From the NCBI GenBank assembly GCA_964344495.1, contig CAYFNI010000027.1, positions 1 to 24,915 on the forward strand: 24,915 bases of DNA. The letters run 5' to 3'. Position numbers and translations under genes: made by a program. The notes beneath the pieces are model-generated. The model did no database searches. It saw only the letters and a program-made list of their open reading frames with translations, and was not told the origin of the DNA. The number at the start of each line of letters is the position of its first letter. Positions within the stretch are counted from its first letter, which is position 1. Positions 1-9,134 of this stretch are shown in pieces. The DNA is from UBA6136 sp964344495 (GTDB lineage: Bacteria; Pseudomonadota; Gammaproteobacteria; Methylococcales; Methylococcaceae).

Positions 1-1
1 T

Positions 2-75
2 TGGCTGGGGGACTAGGATTCGAACCTAGGTTGACGGAGTCAGAGTCCGTAGTCCTGCCGCTAGACGATCCCCCA
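2..75 (-). tRNA. tRNA-Gln (anticodon CUG)
   Basis: On the minus strand this folds as a standard cloverleaf of 74 nt including an encoded 3' CCA. The acceptor arm TGGGGGA pairs with TCCCCCA, followed by discriminator G and CCA. The anticodon stem ACGGA/TCCGT closes the loop CTCTGAC, which places CTG at positions 34-36, so it reads CAG (Gln). The T arm is CTAGG-TTCGAAT-CCTAG. The U1-A72 opening pair is typical of tRNA-Gln. It lies 21 nt downstream of the rpsI stop on the same strand with no clear terminator between, so it may be processed from the rplM-rpsI transcript. Confidence 0.97.
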
Positions 76-96
76 AAAAGGAGCCAAACGACGCGA

Positions 97-489
97 TTAG
101 CGCTTGGAGTACTGCGGGCGACGACGTGCGCCGTGCAGACCGACCTTTTTACGCTCAACCTCGCGAGCGTCACGCGTCACATACCCTGCACGGCGCAATG
201 GCTGGCGCAGGTTTTCATCGAAAACGATCAGGGCGCGGGTAAGTCCATGACGGATCGCACCGGCCTGACCGCTGGGGCCACCACCAGCAACGGTCACCAT
301 GACGTCCATTTTCTCGCCCAGTGCAACCAACTCAAGCGGCTGGCGAACGACCATCTGATCGGTTTTGCGACCAAAGTATTCCTCGACCGGCTTGTTATTG
401 ACGAGAATTCGTCCCGTGCCGGTCTTGGCGAATACGCGCGCGACGGCGCTCTTGCGACGACCGGTTCCGTAGTAGTGCTGTTGTGCCAT
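97..489 (-). CDS. rpsI: 30S ribosomal protein S9
   Basis: S9 is a small-subunit ribosomal protein whose C-terminal tail reaches toward the P-site tRNA. The 130-aa product has the family's usual length. It begins MAQQHYYGTGRRKSAVARVF, carries the conserved GGGPSGQAGAIRHGLTRAL segment in the middle, and ends in the basic tail KKVGLHGARRRPQYSKR. The reading frame stays open well upstream of this ATG, but the upstream residues overlap rplM and are not S9-like, so the ATG at 489 is chosen. It follows rplM after 22 nt, the normal rplM-rpsI pair, and presumably shares its promoter. Identification is secure. Confidence 0.98.
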   Translation of the reverse strand: MAQQHYYGTGRRKSAVARVFAKTGTGRILVNNKPVEEYFGRKTDQMVVRQPLELVALGEKMDVMVTVAGGGPSGQAGAIRHGLTRALIVFDENLRQPLRRAGYVTRDAREVERKKVGLHGARRRPQYSKR

Positions 490-511
490 GGAATTTTTCC
501 AGCTTGACGAT

Positions 512-940
512 TTAGATTTCCAGCAGTTTGGGCTGCTGTGCCTGATGTTGATGTTCAGTACCGGCGTAGACCTTGAGCTTGCGGAACATTGCGCGACCCA
601 GCGGGTTCTTGGGTAGCATCCCCTGGACGGCCGTTTCGATGATGCGGGTCGGATGGGTCTGGCGCAGTTTGCCAAGCGCAACGGACTTCATGTTGCCGAT
701 GTAACCGGTGTGCTTGTAGTAGATCTTGTCTTTTTCCTTGGTGCCGGTTACACGAACCTTGTCGGCATTGACGACGATGATGTAATCACCGGTATCGACA
801 TGAGGTGTGTACTCGGCCTTGTGTTTGCCGCGAAGGCGACGCGCGATCTCGGTGGAAAGACGCCCCAAGGTCTTCCCGTCTGCGTCGATGATGTACCAGT
901 CGCGTTTTACTTCGGCCGGCTTGGCGCTGAAGGTCTTCAT
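512..940 (-). CDS. rplM: 50S ribosomal protein L13
   Basis: L13 is an early-assembly protein of the large ribosomal subunit that binds 23S rRNA. The 142-aa product matches the E. coli length. It shows the family sequence throughout: MKTFSAKPAEVKRDWYIIDA at the start, GRLSTEIARRLRGKHKAEYTP, then the GMLPKNPLGRAMFRKLKVY block near the C terminus. The ATG at 940 has a TGGAG ribosome-binding site about nine nt upstream. It is the first gene of the rplM-rpsI operon. In E. coli this operon is autoregulated through the rplM leader; I do not see a leader structure here that I can support. Confidence 0.98.
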   Translation of the reverse strand: MKTFSAKPAEVKRDWYIIDADGKTLGRLSTEIARRLRGKHKAEYTPHVDTGDYIIVVNADKVRVTGTKEKDKIYYKHTGYIGNMKSVALGKLRQTHPTRIIETAVQGMLPKNPLGRAMFRKLKVYAGTEHQHQAQQPKLLEI

Positions 941-984
941 TACTGCGCGCTCCAGAAACTATAGCGTTGCGTGAAAAGCCGATA

Positions 985-1013
985 ATTGTAAAGGAGAGAA
1001 CGCGGCAAAACAA
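985..1013 (-). promoter_or_regulatory. Probable sigma-70 promoter of rplM-rpsI
   Basis: On the minus strand, TTGTTT (1008-1013) and TACAAT (985-990, five of six consensus bases) are separated by exactly 17 nt. Transcription would start near 978, giving a leader of about 38 nt before the rplM ATG. This gives the ribosomal genes their own promoter separate from the glycan genes upstream. Confidence 0.6.
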
Positions 1014-1059
1014 GTCATGCCGCTCTTTGCCGTTAATTAACACACGCCCGGTGTCACGC

Positions 1060-2916
1060 TCAAACAGCGACGGAGGCCGAACTGCCTTTCGGCAGTTCGA
1101 CGAATTCCGGCACCAGCAGGCGCAGATTATCGAGCAGGCGGGATTCATCATAGGCATCAACGGCCTCCAGCAGACTCTGAACATGCCCCAGCACCTCAAC
1201 CCGATCCAGACTGACTGAGCGGGCCAAAAGCAGCTTGGCATGCGGGGTGGGCATGGGTTTTTCACCCTCCAGGAACAGTTCCTCGGTCAGCTTTTCACCC
1301 GGTCGCAACCCGACATACCGAATGGCCACATCGTGCCCCAATCGCTTGCCAGACAATCGAATCATTTGCTCGGCGAGATAGCGAATCGAGATCGGCTCGC
1401 CCATGTCGAGCACGAAAATCTCACCGCCCTGCCCCACGGCAGCCGCCTGCATGATGAGCTGACATGCTTCGGGAATAGTCATGAAATATCGGGTCACCTT
1501 GGGATGCGTCACCGTCACCGGACCCCCGGCCCGGATTTGCTCCCGGAACAGAGGCACTACACTGCCCGCCGAATCCAGCACATTCCCGAACCGTACCGTG
1601 ATGAACCGAGTCGAGCCGGGATCATCGAGGCTCTGGACCAGTTTTTCTGCGGCACGTTTGGTGGCTCCCATGACATTGGTGGGATGCACTGCCTTGTCTG
1701 TCGAAATGAGCACAAACTGCCGCACACCGGCCGCAACGGCGGCTTCGGCAACCGTGCGGGTTCCGATGACGTTGTTGCGGACCGCCTGCCGCGTCTGGGA
1801 CTGTAACAGGGGGACATGCTTGTAGGCCGCAGCATGGAAAACAATATCGGGCCGGAATTGCTGCAGGGTACGCTCCACGGCCGCCCGGTCGGTGACATCT
1901 CCCAACAAGGCGGTGAGTTTCAACCCGGGGCTTGATTTGCTCAGCGCCTGTTCAATCCGGTACAGATTGAACTCGCATTGCTCGTAGATGATCAACTCCG
2001 CCGGCCGAAAGCGGGCAATCTGCTGACACAGTTCGGAGCCGATGGAACCGCCGCCACCGGTCACCAGAATCCGGGCGCCCTGAACGTGGGTCTGGACGGC
2101 CTGCCGTTCCAACTGGACCGGCGTGCGTCCCAGCAAATCCTCGATCGAGACCTCGCGCAAATTGCCGGAGATCTGCTCGGACAACATGTCGTGCACCGAC
2201 GGCAAGGTCAGAAAAGGCAGTTCGGCCGCTTCGCAGGCCTCCACAATCCGGCGCATTTCAGCATCCGTCGCCGACGGTACGGCGATCAGGATCCGTTCAA
2301 TAGCGAGCCTGTCAGCCAGCACCGGAATCTCATCGCAGCGGCCCCTGACCCGTACGCCATGAATTTCACTACCCTTCTTGCCCGGATTGTCATCGACCAG
2401 CGCGACCGGATCAAAGCGGTGGTCATTCGACCGTAACAGATCCCTGATCAGCAGCTCCGCCGCCCGCCCGGCCCCGACCACCAGGGTGCGCTGGCCGACT
2501 TTCAAGGCCATGCGCTGATCGCGCCAGATGCGGTAAATCACCCGCGGCAGGGACAGCAGCAATCCGAGCAGGATCATGTACAGCGGCAATACCGAGCGCG
2601 GCACATCCTGCAGCCAGTTCCACAGATACAGGGTGATCCCGATCAGGGTTACGCCGGCAAGGACGGATTTGGCGATACGGATCAGATCCGGCACGGAAGC
2701 AAACCGCCACACTCCGCGATACAGCCCGAAGTGCGCAAATACGAGAACCTGCACGCCGATGACTACCGGCAAATCACGCCAGGCCGCCTCCACATACTGA
2801 GGCGGCGGCAGGCTGAGATTGAAGCGCAAACCATAGGCGCCCAACCATGCCAGCACGACCATGATCAAGTCATGCAGTAAAACCAACGAACGAACGCGCA
2901 GCTTTGGTGAAATCAA
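1060..2916 (-). CDS. WbpM/CapD-like membrane nucleotide-sugar 4,6-dehydratase
   Basis: Likely a UDP-N-acetylhexosamine 4,6-dehydratase of the WbpM/CapD class, which makes a 4-keto-6-deoxy precursor for O-antigen or capsule sugars. The N-terminal third (about residues 10-125) is hydrophobic, with several membrane segments. A first nucleotide-binding fold follows (VVGAGR near 147), then the catalytic SDR domain with GGGGSIGS at 287-294 and STDKAVHPTNVMGATKR at 405-421. In that motif Met416 replaces the usual SDR tyrosine and Lys420 is kept, a hallmark of this family. The product is 618 aa if it starts at TTG 2916, which has GAGG about eight nt upstream; the open frame further upstream overlaps the next gene and looks non-native. 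It lies 10 nt after a WbpL-like gene, as wbpL-wbpM do in Pseudomonas. Confidence 0.9.
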   Translation of the reverse strand: MISPKLRVRSLVLLHDLIMVVLAWLGAYGLRFNLSLPPPQYVEAAWRDLPVVIGVQVLVFAHFGLYRGVWRFASVPDLIRIAKSVLAGVTLIGITLYLWNWLQDVPRSVLPLYMILLGLLLSLPRVIYRIWRDQRMALKVGQRTLVVGAGRAAELLIRDLLRSNDHRFDPVALVDDNPGKKGSEIHGVRVRGRCDEIPVLADRLAIERILIAVPSATDAEMRRIVEACEAAELPFLTLPSVHDMLSEQISGNLREVSIEDLLGRTPVQLERQAVQTHVQGARILVTGGGGSIGSELCQQIARFRPAELIIYEQCEFNLYRIEQALSKSSPGLKLTALLGDVTDRAAVERTLQQFRPDIVFHAAAYKHVPLLQSQTRQAVRNNVIGTRTVAEAAVAAGVRQFVLISTDKAVHPTNVMGATKRAAEKLVQSLDDPGSTRFITVRFGNVLDSAGSVVPLFREQIRAGGPVTVTHPKVTRYFMTIPEACQLIMQAAAVGQGGEIFVLDMGEPISIRYLAEQMIRLSGKRLGHDVAIRYVGLRPGEKLTEELFLEGEKPMPTPHAKLLLARSVSLDRVEVLGHVQSLLEAVDAYDESRLLDNLRLLVPEFVELPKGSSASVAV

Positions 2917-2926
2917 GACACAATCC

Positions 2927-3946
2927 TCAAGGCCTGCCGGCACCCAGTCGATAGCCCGCCAGCATGAGTGGCAGCAGGGCAACCACCAGCAGCCCGACCT
3001 CCCAGCGGGGATATGCCATCGCCAGCCAGGCATTCGGCAGCAACCATAATCCATTGACCGCCAGTACGCTCAGCGTGACCAGCCGATGACCACCCCAACG
3101 CCGGGCGGCATGCTGATAAGCGTGACTGCGGTGCGCCTCATACCAGCGCTCCCGCCTGAACAAGCGCACCAATAGCGTCAGTGTGGCGTCAACCAGAAAC
3201 ACGCCGGCCAGTATCAACCAAGCCACCAGACTTAAGCTGTGCTGCGTCGCCGACCAGACAGCCAGCACCGCCAGCACGAAACCCAACACCCCGCTGGCCA
3301 CATCGCCCATGAAAATCCTTGCCGGGGGCCAGTTCCATAGCAGAAAACCCGTGGCAGCCGCCGCCAGCATCAATCCGGCCCAGCCTTCACCCGGCAGCAC
3401 GAAATCCTGCCGTATCCAGAGCAACAGCGCCGCCAGCACTGCTACCGCAATCGTTTCACCGGCGGCAATCCCGTCGATGCCATCCATGAAATTGAAGAGA
3501 TTCAGCATCCAGACAATGAACAACACCGCCATGACCTGCCCTGCCCAGCCCAGATGGATAAACTGCTGCCCCACCAGCACGTCACCCATGCCGCCGATCC
3601 ATTCGAGCGACCAGACAGCCGCCATGATCTGCACCAGAAACCGCCAACGCGCAGGCACCGGTCGGTGGTCATCCAGAAAACCGATCGCCGCCACCGGCAA
3701 CAATCCCATGAGTGCCATCAACAAAGGCCACGGCAGGCGACCCAGCCCGTAGAGCCCCACCAGCCCAAGCACCAGGCTGATGACGATAGCCAGCCCACCG
3801 CCTCTGGGCGTGGGCTGCTGATGAGAACTGCGCGCGTTGGGCACATCCAGCAACCGCCGCAGGGCATACTGCCGCACCGCACCGGTGAGTCGCCACGATA
3901 CCGCCACGACCAACCCCAGCAATGCCAATTCAGGCACCAGGCGCAT
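2927..3946 (-). CDS. WbpL/WecA-family undecaprenyl-phosphate sugar-1-phosphate transferase
   Basis: An integral membrane enzyme of the MraY/WecA/WbpL family. These start O-antigen or related glycan synthesis by moving a sugar-1-phosphate from a UDP-sugar to undecaprenyl phosphate on the inner face of the inner membrane. The 339-aa protein has about ten hydrophobic segments and the family motifs in order: LDD at 91-93, NLFNFMDGIDG at 149-159, FMGDVASG at 212-219, and the His-rich cytoplasmic loop HRSHAYQH at 272-279. ATG 3946 is chosen; an adjacent TTG codon at 3949 is an alternative, and AGAGGA lies upstream of both. Its closeness to the WbpM-like gene (10 nt) and the short PRGGG-containing N terminus favour WbpL over MraY. 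The sugar substrate cannot be read from the sequence. Confidence 0.9.
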   Translation of the reverse strand: MRLVPELALLGLVVAVSWRLTGAVRQYALRRLLDVPNARSSHQQPTPRGGGLAIVISLVLGLVGLYGLGRLPWPLLMALMGLLPVAAIGFLDDHRPVPARWRFLVQIMAAVWSLEWIGGMGDVLVGQQFIHLGWAGQVMAVLFIVWMLNLFNFMDGIDGIAAGETIAVAVLAALLLWIRQDFVLPGEGWAGLMLAAAATGFLLWNWPPARIFMGDVASGVLGFVLAVLAVWSATQHSLSLVAWLILAGVFLVDATLTLLVRLFRRERWYEAHRSHAYQHAARRWGGHRLVTLSVLAVNGLWLLPNAWLAMAYPRWEVGLLVVALLPLMLAGYRLGAGRP

Positions 3947-4018
3947 CAAAATACGGTCCTCTCACTCAAGCCATACGGATCGCCACCGGTGCCCACGTGT
4001 ATCTCCGCAACACCCGCA

Positions 4019-4570
4019 TCAATCCGCATCGACATCGCGCTCAAGTGGCGGCAGATCCGCCGACGCAGCACCGAGCACATCCCGCACATAACGGAACAAA
4101 AGCCGTGCCGCTCGCGGCGGCCGCTGGGCATCACGCTCTTTTTGAGCATCCCGCACCCACTGCCGCAACGTCTGACGCTCGCTCCCGGGGTACTGGCCCA
4201 CAAACGCGTTAATGACCCCGTCACCCTCATCGATCATCCGATCGCGCCACCGTTCGCACTGGTGTTGCAAGCGTACCTGAGCGGCAGTGTCACCCCGCAG
4301 GGCGGCAAGTCCCTCACGAATCGGATCCGGGTCCAGATGACGCAGCAGTTTTCCGATGAACTTTCGCTGCCGCAACAAGCCCCCATGGGCCGTGATCGAC
4401 TGGCCAACCTGAACAGCCTCGAGCAACTCCTCCGGCAAATCAAGCGTTGCCAGTTGCTCACGCGAGAGCGCCATCAAAGCTTCGCCAAGATCCTGCAGGG
4501 CCGAGCTTTCCCGTTTTCGACTCGATTTGCTTGGACCACGGTAATTGTGCAGTTCTTCCTCTTCGTCCAT
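4019..4570 (-). CDS. darP: DarP/YjgA ribosome-associated protein (DUF615)
   Basis: DarP (YjgA) associates with late pre-50S particles and helps large-subunit maturation. The product is 183 aa, the same length as the E. coli protein. It has the acidic start MDEEEELHNYRGPSKSSRKR, the conserved SREQLATLDLPEEL and RQRKFIGKLLRHLD blocks, and an Arg/Glu-rich C-terminal half (QLRQWVRDAQ-type segment; here RQTLRQWVRDAQKERD). It lies 35 nt downstream of ratA, whose product is also linked to ribosome function, and 72 nt upstream of the WbpL-like gene. The ribosome-binding site is weak. The family is restricted mainly to beta- and gammaproteobacteria, which supports the taxonomic reading. Confidence 0.95.
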   Translation of the reverse strand: MDEEEELHNYRGPSKSSRKRESSALQDLGEALMALSREQLATLDLPEELLEAVQVGQSITAHGGLLRQRKFIGKLLRHLDPDPIREGLAALRGDTAAQVRLQHQCERWRDRMIDEGDGVINAFVGQYPGSERQTLRQWVRDAQKERDAQRPPRAARLLFRYVRDVLGAASADLPPLERDVDAD

Positions 4571-4605
4571 GACCCGTGACCGTTAAAATTGAGAATGAAG
4601 ATCGA

Positions 4606-5052
4606 TCATGGCCGAGGGCGCTGACCGTATTTGATGGCCGCCTGCCGACAAAAGGCATCGACCATCGTTTCGCTGACCTCCTTGACGAAGGCTGAAAATG
4701 CCAAGCCCACAAGCGCATTGGCGAACTCATAATCAAGACGGAAGGAGGTCTGGCAACCATTTTCGCCGCTCGGCTCAAACCGCCAGAGGCCGTTGAGCCG
4801 TTTGAAGGGCCCATCGATCAGACGCATGCGGATCGACCGGCCAGCGTCCATCTCGTTCTCGGTCGTGAACGTCAACTTGAGCTTGCCCTTGGCCAGCGTG
4901 ATCGTGGCCCGCAAACGCTCGGGCGTTTCCGATATCAGCCGTGTCTGGCTGCATAAAGGAATGTAATTCGGATACGAACGGACATCGTTGACGAGATCGT
5001 ACATCTGGGTCGGCGTGAAATCCACGCGGACACTGGTCGAGGCAGTGGGCAT
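4606..5052 (-). CDS. ratA: RatA-type START/polyketide-cyclase protein (Coq10-like)
   Basis: A 148-aa single-domain START/SRPBCC protein of the RatA/Coq10 family. E. coli RatA has been reported to interfere with 70S ribosome association. The wider family binds ubiquinone-like lipids, so its physiological role is debated. Visible family features are FTPTQMYDLVNDVRSYPNYIP near the N terminus, LRATITLAKGKLKLTFTTEN in the middle, and the closing helix FANALVGLAFSAFVKEVSETMVDAF. ATG 5052 is chosen because AAGGAG lies at ideal spacing; the frame extends further upstream, but those residues overlap zur. The usual neighbours smpB and rnfH are not next to it here; instead it sits between zur and darP. 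Confidence 0.93.
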   Translation of the reverse strand: MPTASTSVRVDFTPTQMYDLVNDVRSYPNYIPLCSQTRLISETPERLRATITLAKGKLKLTFTTENEMDAGRSIRMRLIDGPFKRLNGLWRFEPSGENGCQTSFRLDYEFANALVGLAFSAFVKEVSETMVDAFCRQAAIKYGQRPRP

Positions 5053-5116
5053 GTGTAACTCCTTCAGAATGCTGGCCGGCCGATCAGGTAAGGGACCGCG
5101 TTTTTGGAACCCGAGT

Positions 5117-5578
5117 CTACCCAAGGGTGGCGCAGTCGGCACACAGGCCACTGACTTCAAAAGACTGCCGGTACGGAACAAAGCCGGCGCTGTCGATTTC
5201 CCGCGCGGCCGCCCGCACCACCTCAACAGCGGGGCGCTCGTCAACCGCATGACAACGTTCGCAAATCAGCAGTAACCACTCATGCTCACGCCCCGGATGA
5301 CGGCAACCGACAAAGGCATTGTGGCTCACGATGCGATGGATCAGGCCTTGGTCCAAGAGAAAATCCAGCGCCCGATAAACCGTTGCCGGCTTGGCCGATT
5401 TTTCCTCGACCCGTAACACATCCAGCAGGTCATAAGCCTTGACCGACTCGTGGCTGGACCAGACCAGTTCCAGAACCCGACGGCGCAAAGGAGTAAAGCG
5501 CACACCCCGCTCATCGCAGAGTCGAACCGCACGCGCGATGGCCTGATCGATACACCCTTGATGATCGTGTGCCAACAT
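5117..5578 (-). CDS. zur: Zur, Fur-family zinc uptake repressor
   Basis: A 153-aa Fur-family DNA-binding regulator, most like Zur, which represses zinc-uptake genes when zinc is plentiful. The N-terminal winged helix (RFTPLRRRVLELVW at 27-40, KPATVYRALDFLLDQGLIHRI at 63-83) is followed by the dimerisation domain. Paired cysteines at 106/109 (CERC) and 146/149 (CADC) form the structural zinc site typical of Zur. The HPGREHEWLLLIC segment resembles E. coli Zur more than Fur, whose motif is HHDH. A GGGGAGGGG ribosome-binding site precedes ATG 5578. No znuABC genes are in the window. An inverted repeat just upstream (5600-5617) could be an autoregulatory site but does not match the classical Zur box. 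Confidence 0.92.
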   Translation of the reverse strand: MLAHDHQGCIDQAIARAVRLCDERGVRFTPLRRRVLELVWSSHESVKAYDLLDVLRVEEKSAKPATVYRALDFLLDQGLIHRIVSHNAFVGCRHPGREHEWLLLICERCHAVDERPAVEVVRAAAREIDSAGFVPYRQSFEVSGLCADCATLG

Positions 5579-5599
5579 TCAGACCTGCCCCTCCCCTTT

Positions 5600-5617
5600 T
5601 ACAAGTCGGAGATTGTA
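5600..5617. promoter_or_regulatory. Inverted repeat upstream of zur overlapping a possible -10
   Basis: The arms TACAA and TTGTA are perfect complements separated by eight nt, centred about 30 nt before the zur start codon. On the minus strand the distal arm forms part of TACAAT, a good -10 hexamer, although no convincing -35 is seen. The position would suit an operator, but the sequence is not the known E. coli Zur box. Confidence 0.3.
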
Positions 5618-5658
5618 CGCGGCAATGGGGGGTAGATGAAACGTCGCCTGTCTGCTCC

Positions 5659-5922
5659 TCAGACAACCCCGTAGATCAGCGATGCCAATCCGGGGCTTTC
5701 GAGTCCGTCGATCATCAAGTCCACCAGATCCTCGGCCCTGAGCCGCTCCTCGCGCGACAACCCACCGTAGATACAGCGGTAAATGGCGTTAAAGGCACGG
5801 ACGTCATGCTCGGTATAGGGCGAGGGCAAGTCGCGGCAAAAGGCCAGAAGCTCCTCATAACTGTGTGAATTCGACCCAATGACGGTCCGAACGTGGGACT
5901 GGATGTGCAGGGATTCAGGCAT
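5659..5922 (-). CDS. Small uncharacterised protein upstream of zur
   Basis: I do not recognise this 87-aa product. It begins MPESLHIQSHVRTVIGSNSH, has no signal peptide or membrane segment, and appears mostly helical and acidic (SYEELLAFCRDLP, SREERLRAEDLVDLMIDGLE), with two cysteines at 29 and 50 that are not arranged as a metal site. ATG 5922 is chosen because GAGAGG lies eight nt upstream; the open frame extends to 6003 but lacks a comparable ribosome-binding site. It precedes zur by 80 nt on the same strand, and a promoter candidate with a palindrome in its spacer lies about 90 nt upstream (6015-6043). Coding is supported by the ribosome-binding site and by the long open frame, not by homology. 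Confidence 0.55.
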   Translation of the reverse strand: MPESLHIQSHVRTVIGSNSHSYEELLAFCRDLPSPYTEHDVRAFNAIYRCIYGGLSREERLRAEDLVDLMIDGLESPGLASLIYGVV

Positions 5923-6014
5923 GGATTCGCCTCTCGAAAAAAAAGCTGGCCTTGAGTCCCACACCCCGTTGAAACGGACGATGTCGGCATTCAGGCCAGT
6001 CAAGGAGGGAGAGC

Positions 6015-6043
6015 GTTAAAACATGATCAAGGATCATGAACAA
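6015..6043 (-). promoter_or_regulatory. Promoter candidate with a palindrome filling its spacer
   Basis: On the minus strand TTGTTC (6038-6043) and TTTAAC (6015-6020) are 17 nt apart. The 17-bp interrupted palindrome CATGATC-AAG-GATCATG (6022-6038) almost exactly fills the spacer and touches the -35. A repressor bound there would block RNA polymerase. The promoter points to the small gene and zur with a leader of about 90 nt. The hexamers are only moderate matches; the palindrome is exact. No known regulator site matches it to my knowledge. Confidence 0.45.
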
Positions 6044-6190
6044 ATAGAAGCAGAAGACGTGCCAAACATGACTGAATCCACCTGATCGGGACTGCAGGGG
6101 GCGTCAGACCTCAAGCGAGCGAGCCAAGCCGCTGTGATCGAGACGCCGGCACCCTTGATCGACCCGGCCACTTGGCCCGCCACCCGTCAT

Positions 6191-6217
6191 GCATTTGGCT
6201 CAACATGGGCCAAATGC
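6191..6217. repeat. Perfect 9-bp inverted repeat (hairpin)
   Basis: GCATTTGGC (6191-6199) and GCCAAATGC (6209-6217) are exact complements with a 9-nt loop. No T-tract follows on either strand, so it is not a standard intrinsic terminator. It contains TTGGC-N9-GCCAA, which could also be a protein-binding site. Function unknown. Confidence 0.5.
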
Positions 6218-6293
6218 CACAGTGGGGCGTCAGTTCCCGCCGCGGCCACGCCTGCCGGCGCCCCTCCCCGGCGTCATCCTGGCCGATTGCACT

Positions 6294-6328
6294 AAAAAGC
6301 CCCCGCTGGAGCCGATCCAGCGGGGGCT
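6294..6328 (-). terminator. Intrinsic terminator of clpB
   Basis: A perfect 13-bp stem, AGCCCCCGCTGGA against TCCAGCGGGGGCT, encloses the 5-nt loop at 6311-6315. On the minus strand the stem is followed by a TTTTT run (6294-6298), as required for a terminator acting on clpB, whose stop lies 32 nt upstream. Confidence 0.9.
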
Positions 6329-6359
6329 TGACGGTCAGCGTCCGTTCGACTCGAAGGCC

Positions 6360-8954
<2,595 letters not shown>

Positions 8955-8995
8955 AGAGATTCGGTGTCCTATCAGAAAATTATGGGATGACGGGG

Positions 8996-9023
8996 ATGTT
9001 GGGATGAATTCGTCGGTATCAAG
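8996..9023 (-). promoter_or_regulatory. Possible sigma-32 (heat-shock) promoter of clpB
   Basis: On the minus strand CTTGATA (9017-9023) matches the sigma-32 -35 consensus CTTGAAA at six of seven bases. CCCAACAT (8996-9003) resembles the -10 consensus CCCCATnT, with a 13-nt spacer inside the accepted range. Family knowledge supports it, since clpB is a classical heat-shock gene, but the -10 match is imperfect. Confidence 0.45.
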
Positions 9024-9065
9024 ACCGCAGACCTGTCAACCCCGGCCATCGACCGCTGCAGCGGG

Positions 9066-9095
9066 TTCTCAGCGGTGGCAGTTCGCTGTTATCCT
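9066..9095 (+). promoter_or_regulatory. Possible promoter of the sulfotransferase-to-glcF series
   Basis: TTCTCA (9066-9071) and TATCCT (9090-9095) are 18 nt apart, with TG one base before the -10 (an extended -10 form). Transcription would begin near 9102, about 33 nt before the sulfotransferase ATG. The matches are moderate; no better plus-strand promoter is seen in the divergent clpB intergenic region. Confidence 0.35.
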
Positions 9096-9134
9096 CCCTC
9101 CCCTCTGACGACCTCCCTTGCGGCGACCTGCTTC

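Larger units (their letters stand above)
5923..6359. other. 437-nt gene-free region between clpB and the small gene
   Basis: No convincing gene is seen here. Beginning at the 5922 side, it holds an A-run (5938-5945), a promoter candidate with a symmetrical operator-like sequence (6015-6043), a perfect 9-bp inverted repeat (6191-6217), and the clpB terminator (6294-6328). A 10-nt direct repeat, GGGGCGTCAG, occurs at 6098-6107 and 6224-6233; its meaning is unknown. Confidence 0.6.

Noticed and set aside
6023..6085. 20-codon plus-strand frame after an AAGGAGG sequence
   Set aside because: The ribosome-binding-like sequence is too far from the ATG (about 12 nt), the ATG is part of the CATGATC palindrome, and the peptide is not recognisable.
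9075..9134. Upstream in-frame start of the sulfotransferase
   Set aside because: It would add 20 residues unlike the family ahead of the P-loop and would begin inside the candidate promoter.
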